A program made the position numbers and the translations under genes. The notes beneath the pieces were generated by a model. It did not search any database, was not told where the DNA came from, and worked only from the letters and a program-made list of their open reading frames with translations. Of a stretch of DNA of 64,000 nucleotides, positions 46,114-54,187 are shown piece by piece; position 1 is the stretch's first letter; the number at the start of each line of letters is the position of its first letter. Origin of the DNA: Hymenobacter sp. BT559 (GTDB taxonomy: Bacteria; Bacteroidota; Bacteroidia; Cytophagales; Hymenobacteraceae); the NCBI RefSeq assembly GCF_017571525.1, contig NZ_JAGETY010000021.1:16025-80024 (forward strand), read 5' to 3'.

Positions 46114-46880
46114 TGCCTTCGATTCAGCGCCCCTATCTTTCCTCCATGCTCCGTGCTGCCGCCTCCCTTCGTCATGTTGCCCAGGCATTGCTGCTAGCCG
46201 GTGTCCTGCTGCTAGGCAGCTGCCGCAGCGGCTCCGACGATACGGCCGACGTGCACGAGCCCGGCGCCCCGGCCACCATGATGGCCGCCCTGCACACCAT
46301 GGCCGAGCACTCCAAAGCCCTCCCACCGGGCACCAATCTCGACCTCTATTTCGCCCAGCTCATGCGCGAAAACCACCGGGCGGCCGTGTCCATGTCGGCG
46401 CTGGAGCTACAGCAAGGCCAGGACCCCGAGCTGCGCCGCGTTGCGCAGGACATTCACCAAGCCCACCAGCAACTCATTTTGGGGCTGGACTCGGCCATTG
46501 CACGCATCAGGGCCCTGCCACCTGCTTTCCCGGACCGCACGTTCCAGGCCGAACAATTAAGCCGGTTGCTGGAGGCGGCAACCAATGGGCTGCACCCGGC
46601 CGCCCACCGCAACATCGCTAAAGTAGAAGCTGGCAAAGACTCTCTAAGCCACCATCACACCCCCAAGCAGGAAGACGCCGGCACCGGCAGCATCGACCAC
46701 GACTACGCCGCCCTACTCGTGCCGCACCACCAGAACTCCATCACCCTGGCCCGGGCCGAGCTGGAGCTGGGCCGCGACGAGCCCCTGCAGCGTGCCGCCT
46801 ACTTCATCCTGCAGGACCAGCAGCGGGAAATTGAGCAGGTGCAAGTATGGCTCAGCCAGCACCCACGCCAGGGCAAGTAG
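46113..46880 (+). CDS. DUF305 family lipoprotein, tandem type
   Basis: A 255-residue protein. HVAQALLLAGVLLLGSCRSGSDD gives a lipobox near residue 37. The first DUF305 unit is DLYFAQLMRENHRAAVSMSALELQQGQDPEL (residues 75-110), the second DYAALLVPHHQNSITLARAELELGRDEPLQ (residues 195-225, with the HH motif). A His-rich SLSHHHTPKQE loop joins them. It is the last gene of the metal operon, start overlapping the previous stop. An ATG 33 nt downstream gives a cleaner lipoprotein leader and is a possible alternative start. Confidence 0.85.
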   Translation: MPSIQRPYLSSMLRAAASLRHVAQALLLAGVLLLGSCRSGSDDTADVHEPGAPATMMAALHTMAEHSKALPPGTNLDLYFAQLMRENHRAAVSMSALELQQGQDPELRRVAQDIHQAHQQLILGLDSAIARIRALPPAFPDRTFQAEQLSRLLEAATNGLHPAAHRNIAKVEAGKDSLSHHHTPKQEDAGTGSIDHDYAALLVPHHQNSITLARAELELGRDEPLQRAAYFILQDQQREIEQVQVWLSQHPRQGK

Positions 46881-46908
46881 TGTTCTCCCAGGACCATTCC
46901 CTCGTTCT

Positions 46909-47169
46909 CTAACCCACTTTGGTGACGGACCGGACCAATTGGTACCCTCCGGCTTCCAGCGCAGCCTGGATGGCTTTCAGGTCCGGGCCATTAAGGTGCG
47001 CGGTCGCTACTTCAGCCTCGCCTACGGCTACGCGGTCCACCACCAGGCCTAAGCCCACCAGCTGTTCGCGCACCCAGACGATGCAGTCCGGGGCGCACAT
47101 GTTGTCGATGGTGAGCACGTAACGCATCAGCTGCGTCATGCCGGCAGTATCGTTTTCAGGAAAGGACAT
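46909..47169 (-). CDS. HMA-like small metal-binding protein without CxxC
   Basis: An 86-residue protein. MRYVLTIDNMCAPDCIVWVREQLVGLGLVVDRVAVGEAEVA is laid out like a heavy-metal-associated domain (M-x-C-x-x-C then helix), but the Cys spacing is C-x3-C (CAPDC). Such variants occur in Bacteroidota near AraC regulators and metal genes. It may bind or sense a soft metal. It converges with the metal operon (28-bp gap) and lies downstream of the mercury block. Confidence 0.6.
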   Translation of the reverse strand: MSFPENDTAGMTQLMRYVLTIDNMCAPDCIVWVREQLVGLGLVVDRVAVGEAEVATAHLNGPDLKAIQAALEAGGYQLVRSVTKVG

Positions 47170-47248
47170 AACGATGTAGCTGAAAAGCCGAAGTATACGG
47201 GCGGCTTCCCAAATGCAACGGAATCGCTGGGGGCCGTGTTAGGGGCGC

Positions 47249-47347
47249 ATGTGCCATCACCACAAGCCCGCGCTCAAACTCCAACGCTTCGGCATTTACC
47301 TGGCCGTGGGCGTGCTCCTTCTGCTAAGCCAGTACCATCCGTTTTAA
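47249..47347 (+). CDS. Tiny His-rich single-helix membrane protein
   Basis: A 32-residue frame (MCHHHKPALKLQRF, then GIYLAVGVLLLLSQYHPF and a stop) begins with Cys and three His and ends with one membrane helix. It lies between HMA-like and GDCC-protein genes on the opposite strand. Short membrane proteins with N-terminal Cys/His occur in metal loci. The size makes the call uncertain; no RBS is obvious. Confidence 0.35.
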   Translation: MCHHHKPALKLQRFGIYLAVGVLLLLSQYHPF

Positions 47348-47496
47348 CGAGGCTCCCTGCTGCCGGCCTTGTCGCGGAAATGCTACCCCAGGCGACAGCC
47401 AAGACCGGTCGCGCAAGCTCCAGCCTTCAACATCGTGGGCTGCAATTGTCGGCCGTTTATCCGTTTCCGGCGAGGGCTGTTCCAGGCTGCGGCAGT

Positions 47497-47733
47497 TCAA
47501 CCGCAGCAGCTGGACTTCCCCTCCGTCTGAATGGGCGGGCACGGCACCGTGCCGTACGAGCAGTAGACGCAGCAGTCGCCGGCCAGCGGCTTGAGCACCG
47601 TGTGGCATCCGGGGCACTCGTAAAAGTACTGGCAGGCATCCGTGGGCATTTGCTCGGCTTGCTGGTGCTGGCAAACCGGGCAGGTGAGCACGGACGTCAG
47701 GGTCACGGAGATGGTAGGCTGAAGAGGGGTCAT
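47497..47733 (-). CDS. GDCCVxC-type small zinc-ribbon-like protein
   Basis: The ATG at 47733 gives 78 residues: SVLTCPVCQHQQAEQMPTDACQYFYECPGCHTVLKPLAGDCCVYCSYGTVPCPPIQ. Two CxxC pairs and the GDCCVYCSYG-x-x-x-CPPIQ block are typical of a small family found next to merTP or merP genes. The Cys-rich layout suggests mercury or zinc binding. It lies 9 bp after merTP and is part of the same minus-strand operon. Confidence 0.75.
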   Translation of the reverse strand: MTPLQPTISVTLTSVLTCPVCQHQQAEQMPTDACQYFYECPGCHTVLKPLAGDCCVYCSYGTVPCPPIQTEGKSSCCG

Positions 47734-47742
47734 ATGCAAGGT

Positions 47743-48372
47743 CTAACGAGCGGTGGTGGAGGGAAGCACGTGGTAGCCGGTGCTGTTGATGGCACTTTCG
47801 ACCTGGGCGGATTGAGCGTGAGCGGCGTCGAAGCGGACCTGGGCGGTGGCTTGGTCATAGGACACAGCTATAGACTGAACGCCGGGCACCTGCTGCACCG
47901 CACTTTCGACGTGGCGGGCGCAGGCCTCGCAGGTCATGCCGCCGATGCGGTAGGTGCGGGTTTGCCAAACGGGGGCGGCGCCGGTAGTGCTGGACACGGG
48001 GGCACTGGGCTTAGCGGTGGGATAAAGTTTCGCGCCGTAATAGGGAAAAGCTAATAGCAGGGTGGCAAGGACGGTGACGGAAGCCAGGAAACCGGTGGAC
48101 TGCATGACGGAGCGTTTGGTGGGCACGGCGCAGCAGTCGGCCGCTACCGGCGCGGGGCGCAAGTGTCGGTACCAGGCGAAACCGAGCACGGCTACGGTGA
48201 GGGCCACTAGGTAAGGGCGGTAGGGTTCGAGCCAAGCGAAGGAACTGGCGGCGCCGCCGAGGCCGCCGAGCACAGCCAGCAGCGGGGTGACGCAGCAGAG
48301 CGAAGCAGCCAGCGCGGCCAGCAGGCCGGCGCCGAACAAGGATTTGGAGGGCTGGGCGGGGATGTTGCTCAT
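47743..48372 (-). CDS. merTP: MerTP mercuric transport fusion protein
   Basis: A 209-residue fusion. Residues 1-115 are MerT-like, with the vicinal Cys pair C26-C27 (SLCCVTP) in helix 1 and C80-C81 before a third helix. Residues 138-205 form a MerP-like heavy-metal domain (IGGMTCEACARHVESAV; C148, C151). It imports Hg(II) through the inner membrane, the MerP part passing the ion to the MerT part. The stop codon of the ArsR regulator overlaps its start. A mercuric reductase to handle the ion is not encoded nearby. Confidence 0.92.
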   Translation of the reverse strand: MSNIPAQPSKSLFGAGLLAALAASLCCVTPLLAVLGGLGGAASSFAWLEPYRPYLVALTVAVLGFAWYRHLRPAPVAADCCAVPTKRSVMQSTGFLASVTVLATLLLAFPYYGAKLYPTAKPSAPVSSTTGAAPVWQTRTYRIGGMTCEACARHVESAVQQVPGVQSIAVSYDQATAQVRFDAAHAQSAQVESAINSTGYHVLPSTTAR

Positions 48373-48740
48373 TGGGCGGGTTCGGGGACGGTGGACGTGA
48401 GGCGGGCCAACAGGGGCTGGAGCACTGGCAGGTGCTCGGCGCTGAGGGTGTAAAACACCGTTTGACCGACTTTGCGGGCGGTGACCACGCCGCCGTCTTT
48501 AAGCTTACGGAGGTGCTGCGACACGGCCGAAATGGTCATATTGAGCACATCGGCTAGGTCGCACACGCACAGCTGCTCGTCAGCCAGCAGGAACAGCATT
48601 TGCAGGCGCACTTTGTTGCCGGCGAGGGCCAGCACTGTGGCCAGGGAGCTCAGCGCGGGAGCGGCCTTGGTCAGGTGCTGCTGGCACTGCAGGATGTGGT
48701 CTGTGTCAGCAAAGACCCGGACGCATGGCGTTGGATTCAT
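48369..48740 (-). CDS. ArsR/SmtB-type metalloregulator of the mercury operon
   Basis: The ATG at 48740 gives 123 residues. LASLATVLALAGNKVRLQMLFLLADEQLCVCDLADVLNMTISAVSQHLRKLKDGGVVTARKVGQTVFYTL is a complete ArsR winged helix, with C58 and C60 (ELCVC-like) in the helix that binds metal in SmtB/CadC/ArsR. Cys at 6 and 19 may complete the site. It likely represses its own operon (merTP, GDCC gene) until Hg(II) or another soft ion is present. The stop overlaps the merTP start by 4 bp. An imperfect dyad at 48773-48787 could be its operator. Confidence 0.9.
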   Translation of the reverse strand: MNPTPCVRVFADTDHILQCQQHLTKAAPALSSLATVLALAGNKVRLQMLFLLADEQLCVCDLADVLNMTISAVSQHLRKLKDGGVVTARKVGQTVFYTLSAEHLPVLQPLLARLTSTVPEPAQ

Positions 48741-48772
48741 GGTTGAGTGAAGCAGTAAGTCGACTCTCGTAT

Positions 48773-48787
48773 TTAAGCAAATGCTAA
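48773..48787. promoter_or_regulatory. Possible ArsR operator dyad
   Basis: TTAAGCA-AA-TGCTAA lies 33 bp upstream of the regulator ATG. ArsR-type operators are short imperfect AT-rich dyads of this form. The inner AGCA/TGCT pair is exact and the outer part is imperfect, so the call is tentative. Confidence 0.3.
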
Positions 48788-48903
48788 AGTACGATGAAAA
48801 GGTTTTTGGCTTGCTTCGTTCATTGTTTAGCTTCACTCATGATAGACGAAGCGATGCCGAGATACGCCTACAGGGTGATGAATGCTTGCTCCCCGTGGAA
48901 ATG

Positions 48904-49101
48904 CTAATTGGGTGTTTCCAGATACATCCACGTGCGACGTGTGCCGCAGGCAGTGCATTCCATCAGAAACTCCGTGGCGTGCGCGTACCGCTCCAGCACC
49001 TCCACGTGGGCGTGCAGCGTTTCCTGCCGACAGGTGGCACAGGGCAGCAACTCGGTAGCTGCGAGCTGCTCGTGCAGAAACTCCAGCTCATCATCTTTCA
49101 T
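48904..49101 (-). CDS. Small zinc-ribbon protein
   Basis: The ATG at 49101 gives 65 residues: ELLPCATCRQETLHAHVEVLERYAHATEFLMECTACGTRRTWMYLE. Two CxxC pairs spaced 30 apart form a zinc-ribbon-like fold. The family is unknown; such small proteins are frequent in Bacteroidota plasmids. It stands alone on the minus strand. Confidence 0.65.
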   Translation of the reverse strand: MKDDELEFLHEQLAATELLPCATCRQETLHAHVEVLERYAHATEFLMECTACGTRRTWMYLETPN

Positions 49102-49186
49102 AGCAGGCAAGGTACTTATTAGCGTTGCAACTTCTGTTATCGCACAATATCCATTGCTAGGGGAAGTTGCTGGCTATGCTTTCCGC

Positions 49187-50530
49187 CTACCGTTCTGGAC
49201 CTTCCGCTGCTCGGCTAGCCGGTTCAGTTGCTGGCCCCATACTACGCTGGGCTTCTTGCAAGCTGCGGCCGGCACTTCGCAAGTTGGCAGCATCTTCAGC
49301 CAAGGCCGGTATCCTCTCGGCTCGGGTTAAGGCCTCAGCCACGGCCTGGAGGTTAGCGCCCCCTAGGTAGGCAGATTTCTCCACGGCTTTAGCAGCTCGC
49401 AACAAGGAATCGGCCGGCCCTGGGTAGCCTTGTTCTTCCAGCCCCTCTACTACCTGTTTGGCGGCTTGCACAAACGCAACCGTCCCCGCGGGCTGTGGGA
49501 TGATGGGATGCTGCGCTGGCGCGGCCGCTACAACCTTCGTTTGTACCGGGGGCTGCAAAGCCGTCAGCGCAGCCCCGAAGCGAGCGGCCTCTCGCTGCGA
49601 ATCCGGGTCCTGAAAGCGCTTGTCCTGCTTTACCTCGTCTACCAGCTGTTGCAGCGCGGCCCCATGCTGCGCCAGGCCGGCCTGCGGGTTGCGGTCAATG
49701 TCGAGCACCTGGGCCAGCAGCGCGTCGGCGCGCTGGTTGCGGCGGTAGTCGACGCCCGCTACCAACTGCTGCATGGCCGGGGCCGCGGCAACCAACTCGC
49801 GCAACTGCTCAATCTGCCGCACGGTGGGCGTGGGGCCTTCCGTCAGCGGGCGGGCCTGGCTGGGGTGGCGGGCGGCTTCAGCATCGGGTCCGGGCAAGGG
49901 CGTGGTGTTGCGGGCAAACAAGTCGCGAAGGGCCTGTAAGTCCCAGTCTTTGTGCCCGGCCCCGTGCAGGCCTACGATGCCCTGGTCCCGGGCAGGGTTG
50001 AGCTTTTCGTGCTCGCGGTTGAAATCGACCTGATAGCCGGCCTGGTAGGCAATTTCGGCGAAGGTGGCCTGCAGTGTGCGGCCATTGCCCTCGCGGAAGG
50101 CGTGCACATGGTTGTAGTGGTCGAAGTAATAAGCGGCTCGCTCCGCGAATGCTTCGGGCGTGGGCAAGCCCTTGAGGTTGTTTTCCTGCTTGAGCTGCTC
50201 GCCCAGCGCATTCAGCCGCTCGTCGATGCGCTCGAAGGGTGCAAAGTGCATGGGACGCTCCATGCCGGGCAGGTCGGCAGCCTTAACGCCCTGAAACCCG
50301 GCTTCCCGGCGGGTCTGGCCAGCCCACTCGAACGTATCCTGAAACAGGTGGTGATGCACGGCCCGCAGCCGCTGGGCGTCAAAGGTGTCGCCTTGGGGTC
50401 CGTAACCGGCGGACAGCTCCTGCAGTCGGCGCAGCGACGCATCCTTGGTGGCCTGCTCCAGCTCCTGCGCATCGGTGATGCCGAGCTTGTTGTAGAAGAC
50501 GCCGGTGTGGGGGTCTGTAAAATTATCCAT
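49187..50530 (-). CDS. Fic domain protein (VbhT-like) with long C-terminal tail
   Basis: The ATG at 50530 gives 447 residues. The Fic core spans residues about 45-200, with HAFREGNGRTLQ (H143 the general base, G148-N149-G150-R151 the nucleotide loop). The final residue of the motif (usually Arg) is Gln154. Fic enzymes attach AMP to target proteins. The C-terminal 240 residues are Gln/Ala/Arg-rich helices with no family I can name. VbhT of Bartonella has a similar Fic plus transfer-signal layout and is injected through a conjugation-like system. Here the gene is in the mobilization region, downstream of a VbhA-like gene, with a terminator between. Confidence 0.8.
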   Translation of the reverse strand: MDNFTDPHTGVFYNKLGITDAQELEQATKDASLRRLQELSAGYGPQGDTFDAQRLRAVHHHLFQDTFEWAGQTRREAGFQGVKAADLPGMERPMHFAPFERIDERLNALGEQLKQENNLKGLPTPEAFAERAAYYFDHYNHVHAFREGNGRTLQATFAEIAYQAGYQVDFNREHEKLNPARDQGIVGLHGAGHKDWDLQALRDLFARNTTPLPGPDAEAARHPSQARPLTEGPTPTVRQIEQLRELVAAAPAMQQLVAGVDYRRNQRADALLAQVLDIDRNPQAGLAQHGAALQQLVDEVKQDKRFQDPDSQREAARFGAALTALQPPVQTKVVAAAPAQHPIIPQPAGTVAFVQAAKQVVEGLEEQGYPGPADSLLRAAKAVEKSAYLGGANLQAVAEALTRAERIPALAEDAANLRSAGRSLQEAQRSMGPATEPASRAAEGPER

Positions 50531-50573
50531 CAAGGGTAAATACGAGAGCCACGCTTCTCGCTGGAATGGGGCC

Positions 50574-50603
50574 AAAAAATTAGCCCGACCTCAGGCCGGG
50601 CTA
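50574..50603 (-). terminator. Intrinsic terminator between VbhA-like and Fic genes
   Basis: On the minus strand, TTAGCCCGGCCTGAGG-type stem arms (TTAGCCCG paired with CGGGCTAA, 50580-50603) are followed by TTTTTT (50574-50579). It lies downstream of the antitoxin-like gene and before the Fic ATG at 50530, so part of the transcript would stop before the Fic gene. Confidence 0.7.
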
Positions 50604-50633
50604 ATGCAACTAAATACCTGAAAAGAAGCCGGA

Positions 50634-50891
50634 TTACGCCACGTGCGCCAAGGCGTGCTCGAAGTTGTGGGCCTGCACCTGGCGCAGGTGCTCGTCGTGG
50701 CGGGCACCCATGGTAGCCAAGTCAATGTGGCCGGCCACGTACTGCGCGTGCAGCTCGGCAAGCCATTCGGGCTCCTGGTAGGCGCCCTGGCTGCGGGTGA
50801 TGCCCAGCGACTGGTTTATGATAAACTGCCGCTGCTCGCGGGTTTGTTCGCGGGGACCAAACTGCGGGGTGTGAGAAGCTTGCGTGTTCAT
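50634..50891 (-). CDS. VbhA-like antitoxin candidate for the Fic protein
   Basis: An 85-residue protein. FIINQSLGITRSQGAYQEPEWLAELHAQYVAGHIDLATM resembles VbhA-type antitoxins, whose inhibitory helix carries (S/T)-x-x-x-E-(G/N) and is followed by Y-x-x-G-x-I-x-x-x-E/D. Here Gln stands where the inhibitory Glu would be expected (SQG). The gene lies about 100 bp upstream of the Fic gene on the same strand, the order of VbhA-VbhT. Identification rests on weak similarity plus context. Confidence 0.5.
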   Translation of the reverse strand: MNTQASHTPQFGPREQTREQRQFIINQSLGITRSQGAYQEPEWLAELHAQYVAGHIDLATMGARHDEHLRQVQAHNFEHALAHVA

Positions 50892-50967
50892 AAAGGACAG
50901 TACGTAAACGGGGAATGAGAGTACAAATTAAACAAAAAACCCGGCATTATGGTGCCCAGGGCAGCAC

Positions 50968-53112
50968 TTAAAGCATGGGCTCATTGTCGGGCATCTGGCC
51001 CGGTTTGAGCGTGTTGGCGTATTGCCCCACGATGCCGGCCACATCCTCGCGGATAAGCTCAAAATTGGCCTGAATTACGGCTTGCAATGCATTGACCGGG
51101 CCTGTCATCGGGTTACTACCGGCTTGCCTGGCCGCGCGCCGCTGGCTTAGCCAATCCTGCTCTCGCCCCTCCCCTGCCGGGGCCTCGGCCAGCACCGGCG
51201 CCGGGCCGCCCTCGAAGGTGGCCAGCGGGTGCAGCGGGTACGAGCCGGGCGCCGCCTGGCGCTCCACCTTACCCTGGAAGAAGGGCTGCTCGGTTTCCAC
51301 GGTCTGCCCGATGAACTCGCCGGTTTCGAGTGTGATGGTATCCTGCAGGCGCACGAGGTTGCGCTCCTGCCAGCTCACGCTCTGGCTGGCGTTGCTGCCG
51401 GCGCCCCGGCTGCCGCCGCTTTGGCTGCGGCCCATACTGGCCGACACCATCTCCCGGTCTTCCTTGCCCACCAGCTCCGAGACAAACTTGGCTGTTTCCA
51501 GCGAGTTGACCTTGCCGAAAAACTGGTTGTTGAGGTTGCTCACCATCACCTGCATCTTGTCGCGGCCGTAGGCGTCAATCATCTGGCTCAGGTCCTGGGT
51601 CATGTAAATCATGGCCACCTTGTTGCTGCGGGCAGTGGCCGGTATCACCTCCAGGTTGGGTACGTAGATGGTCGCGGCCTCGTCGAGGAATACGTAGCTC
51701 GGATGCTTGTGCTGCTGGTTCATGAGCTTCAGTGCCACGGCCACGATGCAGCTGATAACCGGGGAGAAGGTTTCTTTCAGCGTGGGGTCGTTGCCCACCA
51801 CCAGCACCTTGGGTGCCTGCGGGTCATTCAGCTCCAAACTGAACCCCTCCCCTCTTGCCTCGTCGGGCGTGAGCACCCAGGCAATTTCCGGGGAGTTGAT
51901 GCGCGTGAGCACAATCTGCAGCGAGGCAATGACGCCGGCCACCTGCTTTTCGGCGCGCTGCTTCACAGCCGTGGTGATGGAGCGCACCATGTCGCCGCAC
52001 TCGGGGTCGGTGTCGAGCATGCTCAGCACGTGGGTAAAGTCCGGGTGCAGGGCCGTGTTCACCACGTGGGGCAGGGTGCAGAAGGCAGGGAAGTTCTTCC
52101 TGTAAAACCAGATGATGGCCGTCAGAAAAGCGTTGGCGCTGGTGTCGAAGAAATCCATCTTCTTGATGCTCTCCGGGTTCAGGTTGGCCATGATGGCGCG
52201 GGCGTACTCGTTGGCGTAGGCCACCACCGGCATCTTGTCGGCCCGCAGCGGGTTTACCCGCTCGCTGCGCTCCAGGTCTTTGAAGTTGATGATGTGCAGC
52301 TGCACCGCCACTCGCCCCTCCCCTACTGCCGCAGCTTTGGCATCGGCGAGCACAAACGCTTTCTGCGCGGCCTCGGCCAGCACCGGAAACTTAAAGTCGT
52401 AGATGAGCCCGGCAAACCCCTTCTCGGTGAACTGCTCAATCAGGGGCTCGCCAATCGAGTAAGACTTGCCAGCCCCGGCCCCGCCAAGCACCAGCGTCCC
52501 GCGAAACGGGTTGGGAATATTTATCCAGCCCCCATCCGTGGTGGCCAGGCTAAAGCCGTGCTCCGAGACCTGCTGCCGGCGCTCGGTTCGCAGCCCAAAC
52601 CGCTCGGTTTTGTGTAGGGCCCGCGCGATACCTGCCACCAGGCCCGCGCCCAGCACGAGCAGAGCGGCTACGGGGTATAGCCAGGCAATCGCGCCAGCCG
52701 AAAACGACGCCAGCGCCAGCAACAACGCCCCGCCCACCAGGCCCACGCCGGCGGCCCCCAACTGGATGCGCCGCAGCTGCAGCTGCGTGGGCTGCCAGCG
52801 GCGCTGGCCGGGCCGGACGGGCGGCGCTTTGAGCAGCAGCGCTAGCATCCCTCCCGCTACCAGCACCGTCGCGCGCACGACCAGGCCAAAGCGTTGGTAA
52901 AAGCTTACCATCCCTGCCAGCAGGCGGCTCGTAATGGAAGCACCCAGGCCAGCGCCCGGCAGGCCCGGTGCCACTGCTTCGGCCCTTAATGCGGGATGAG
53001 ACAGCAGGTAGTACTCGCCGGCGGCCAGCAATACCAACAGGAGGCCGAAGGCCAGATACAGGCCGGTCAGGCGGTGGGTAGCCGGCTGCCGGGGGGCGCT
53101 CATCATGCTCAT
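50968..53112 (-). CDS. VirD4/TraG-type coupling protein
   Basis: A 714-residue ATPase with membrane helices at its start (residues 17-35, 80-95, 120-165). Walker A is LVLGGAGAGKSYS (residues 207-219) and Walker B YVFLDEAATIYVPNL. NNQFFGKVNSLETAKFVSELVGKEDREMVSASMGRS is the usual TraG/VirD4 C-terminal block. It recruits relaxase-bound DNA to a transfer channel. No channel (Tra/VirB) genes are within the window. It lies between the VbhA-like gene and the relaxase gene, all on the minus strand. Confidence 0.9.
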   Translation of the reverse strand: MSMMSAPRQPATHRLTGLYLAFGLLLVLLAAGEYYLLSHPALRAEAVAPGLPGAGLGASITSRLLAGMVSFYQRFGLVVRATVLVAGGMLALLLKAPPVRPGQRRWQPTQLQLRRIQLGAAGVGLVGGALLLALASFSAGAIAWLYPVAALLVLGAGLVAGIARALHKTERFGLRTERRQQVSEHGFSLATTDGGWINIPNPFRGTLVLGGAGAGKSYSIGEPLIEQFTEKGFAGLIYDFKFPVLAEAAQKAFVLADAKAAAVGEGRVAVQLHIINFKDLERSERVNPLRADKMPVVAYANEYARAIMANLNPESIKKMDFFDTSANAFLTAIIWFYRKNFPAFCTLPHVVNTALHPDFTHVLSMLDTDPECGDMVRSITTAVKQRAEKQVAGVIASLQIVLTRINSPEIAWVLTPDEARGEGFSLELNDPQAPKVLVVGNDPTLKETFSPVISCIVAVALKLMNQQHKHPSYVFLDEAATIYVPNLEVIPATARSNKVAMIYMTQDLSQMIDAYGRDKMQVMVSNLNNQFFGKVNSLETAKFVSELVGKEDREMVSASMGRSQSGGSRGAGSNASQSVSWQERNLVRLQDTITLETGEFIGQTVETEQPFFQGKVERQAAPGSYPLHPLATFEGGPAPVLAEAPAGEGREQDWLSQRRAARQAGSNPMTGPVNALQAVIQANFELIREDVAGIVGQYANTLKPGQMPDNEPML

Positions 53113-53146
53113 GAGGTAATGAAATGAAGTGGTTATTTATTCGGGG

Positions 53147-54172
53147 TTACAGCTCGGGTTCCCATTGCCGGCGCCCACGCTGCTCGCCGATGTCCTGGGT
53201 GTCCACGCGGTCGGGGCCGCTGGTGGCGCGCAGAGCCTGCTGAAAGCTGTGCAGGGCTTGTCGCACCTGATGGCCGGTTTGGTCACGGGCGGGTTCCTCG
53301 CGTCCGGTGGCCAGCAGATGATAGGCATTGTCCAACGGCTGCCCTTGCCTGGCGCGCCCTTCCAGCCGGCGGAGCCGGTCGTAGAAAATTCGGTCGTAGC
53401 CCCGCCCCTGCGCGATGCGCTGCACCCGCGCCGCATCCAGCCGCTGGCTTGGGTCTGCCTGCCGGTTTAGCTGCTCGACGCGCTCGGCAATCCGGGCATT
53501 TCGTTGGGGGTTGGGTTCCGGGATGGCCGGGGCTGGCCTTCGGCTGGGAGTTGGGCCTTGGTACTGAAACTGGCGCTCGAATAGTACCCGTGCCTCTTCC
53601 TGCCAGTCCCGCAGGCTGAACCGGCTAACCCGCCCGCCGGGGTTCAGGGTGACGCGCTGCGCTCTGTCGCGGGCCGAAACAACCACGTGGATGTGGGCCT
53701 GCAGACCGGGCCGCGCCTGCCCCGGCCGGGCTTCCCCGGCTCGCACGGCCGCGTCCGTGCCGCGGTGGGTGCGCTCGTGGTGAATGATGGCTCCCCACAC
53801 CAAATCATCTTTCCCCACGGCCCCGCCGTCCTTCAGCCGAAAACCAGCAGCATAGGCGGCCATCACATCCCGGGTATAGGCGCGCAGCTTCGCTTCATCT
53901 CCCCCGCCGATGTGGGCCAATTCTTCCGGACTCGGGGAAAGCACCAAAGAGTAAAACTTGGCTTCTCCTGCCCGCAGTCCTTTCACGTTGCCATCCAAGG
54001 AAGCCAGCACTGCCTCCCGGTCAAGCAGGTCTTGTTCGCCATCAAAGAAGCGCGCATTCTCACCCTTATGCTTGGCCTCGTGAGTTAGGTAATTCAATAC
54101 CTGAGCTGCACTACCCTGGTTATTGTAGGCCTTTTCACCGTTCGTTTTTGGATTAATAAGCTTGGCATGCAT
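53147..54172 (-). CDS. Relaxase/mobilization nuclease (DUF5712-type)
   Basis: A 341-residue protein. AKLINPKTNGEKAYNNQGSAAQVLNYLTHEAKHKGENARFF at the start and GLQAHIHVVVSARDRAQRVTLNPGG (residues about 155-180; H-x-H of HUH-like nucleases) match mobilization proteins of Bacteroidota of the DUF5712 type. A basic tail follows. It would nick and bind the strand at oriT and pass it to the coupling protein. It is 15 bp downstream of the BfmA-like gene. Confidence 0.78.
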   Translation of the reverse strand: MHAKLINPKTNGEKAYNNQGSAAQVLNYLTHEAKHKGENARFFDGEQDLLDREAVLASLDGNVKGLRAGEAKFYSLVLSPSPEELAHIGGGDEAKLRAYTRDVMAAYAAGFRLKDGGAVGKDDLVWGAIIHHERTHRGTDAAVRAGEARPGQARPGLQAHIHVVVSARDRAQRVTLNPGGRVSRFSLRDWQEEARVLFERQFQYQGPTPSRRPAPAIPEPNPQRNARIAERVEQLNRQADPSQRLDAARVQRIAQGRGYDRIFYDRLRRLEGRARQGQPLDNAYHLLATGREEPARDQTGHQVRQALHSFQQALRATSGPDRVDTQDIGEQRGRRQWEPEL

Positions 54173-54187
54173 GACAAAAACTCTGAA

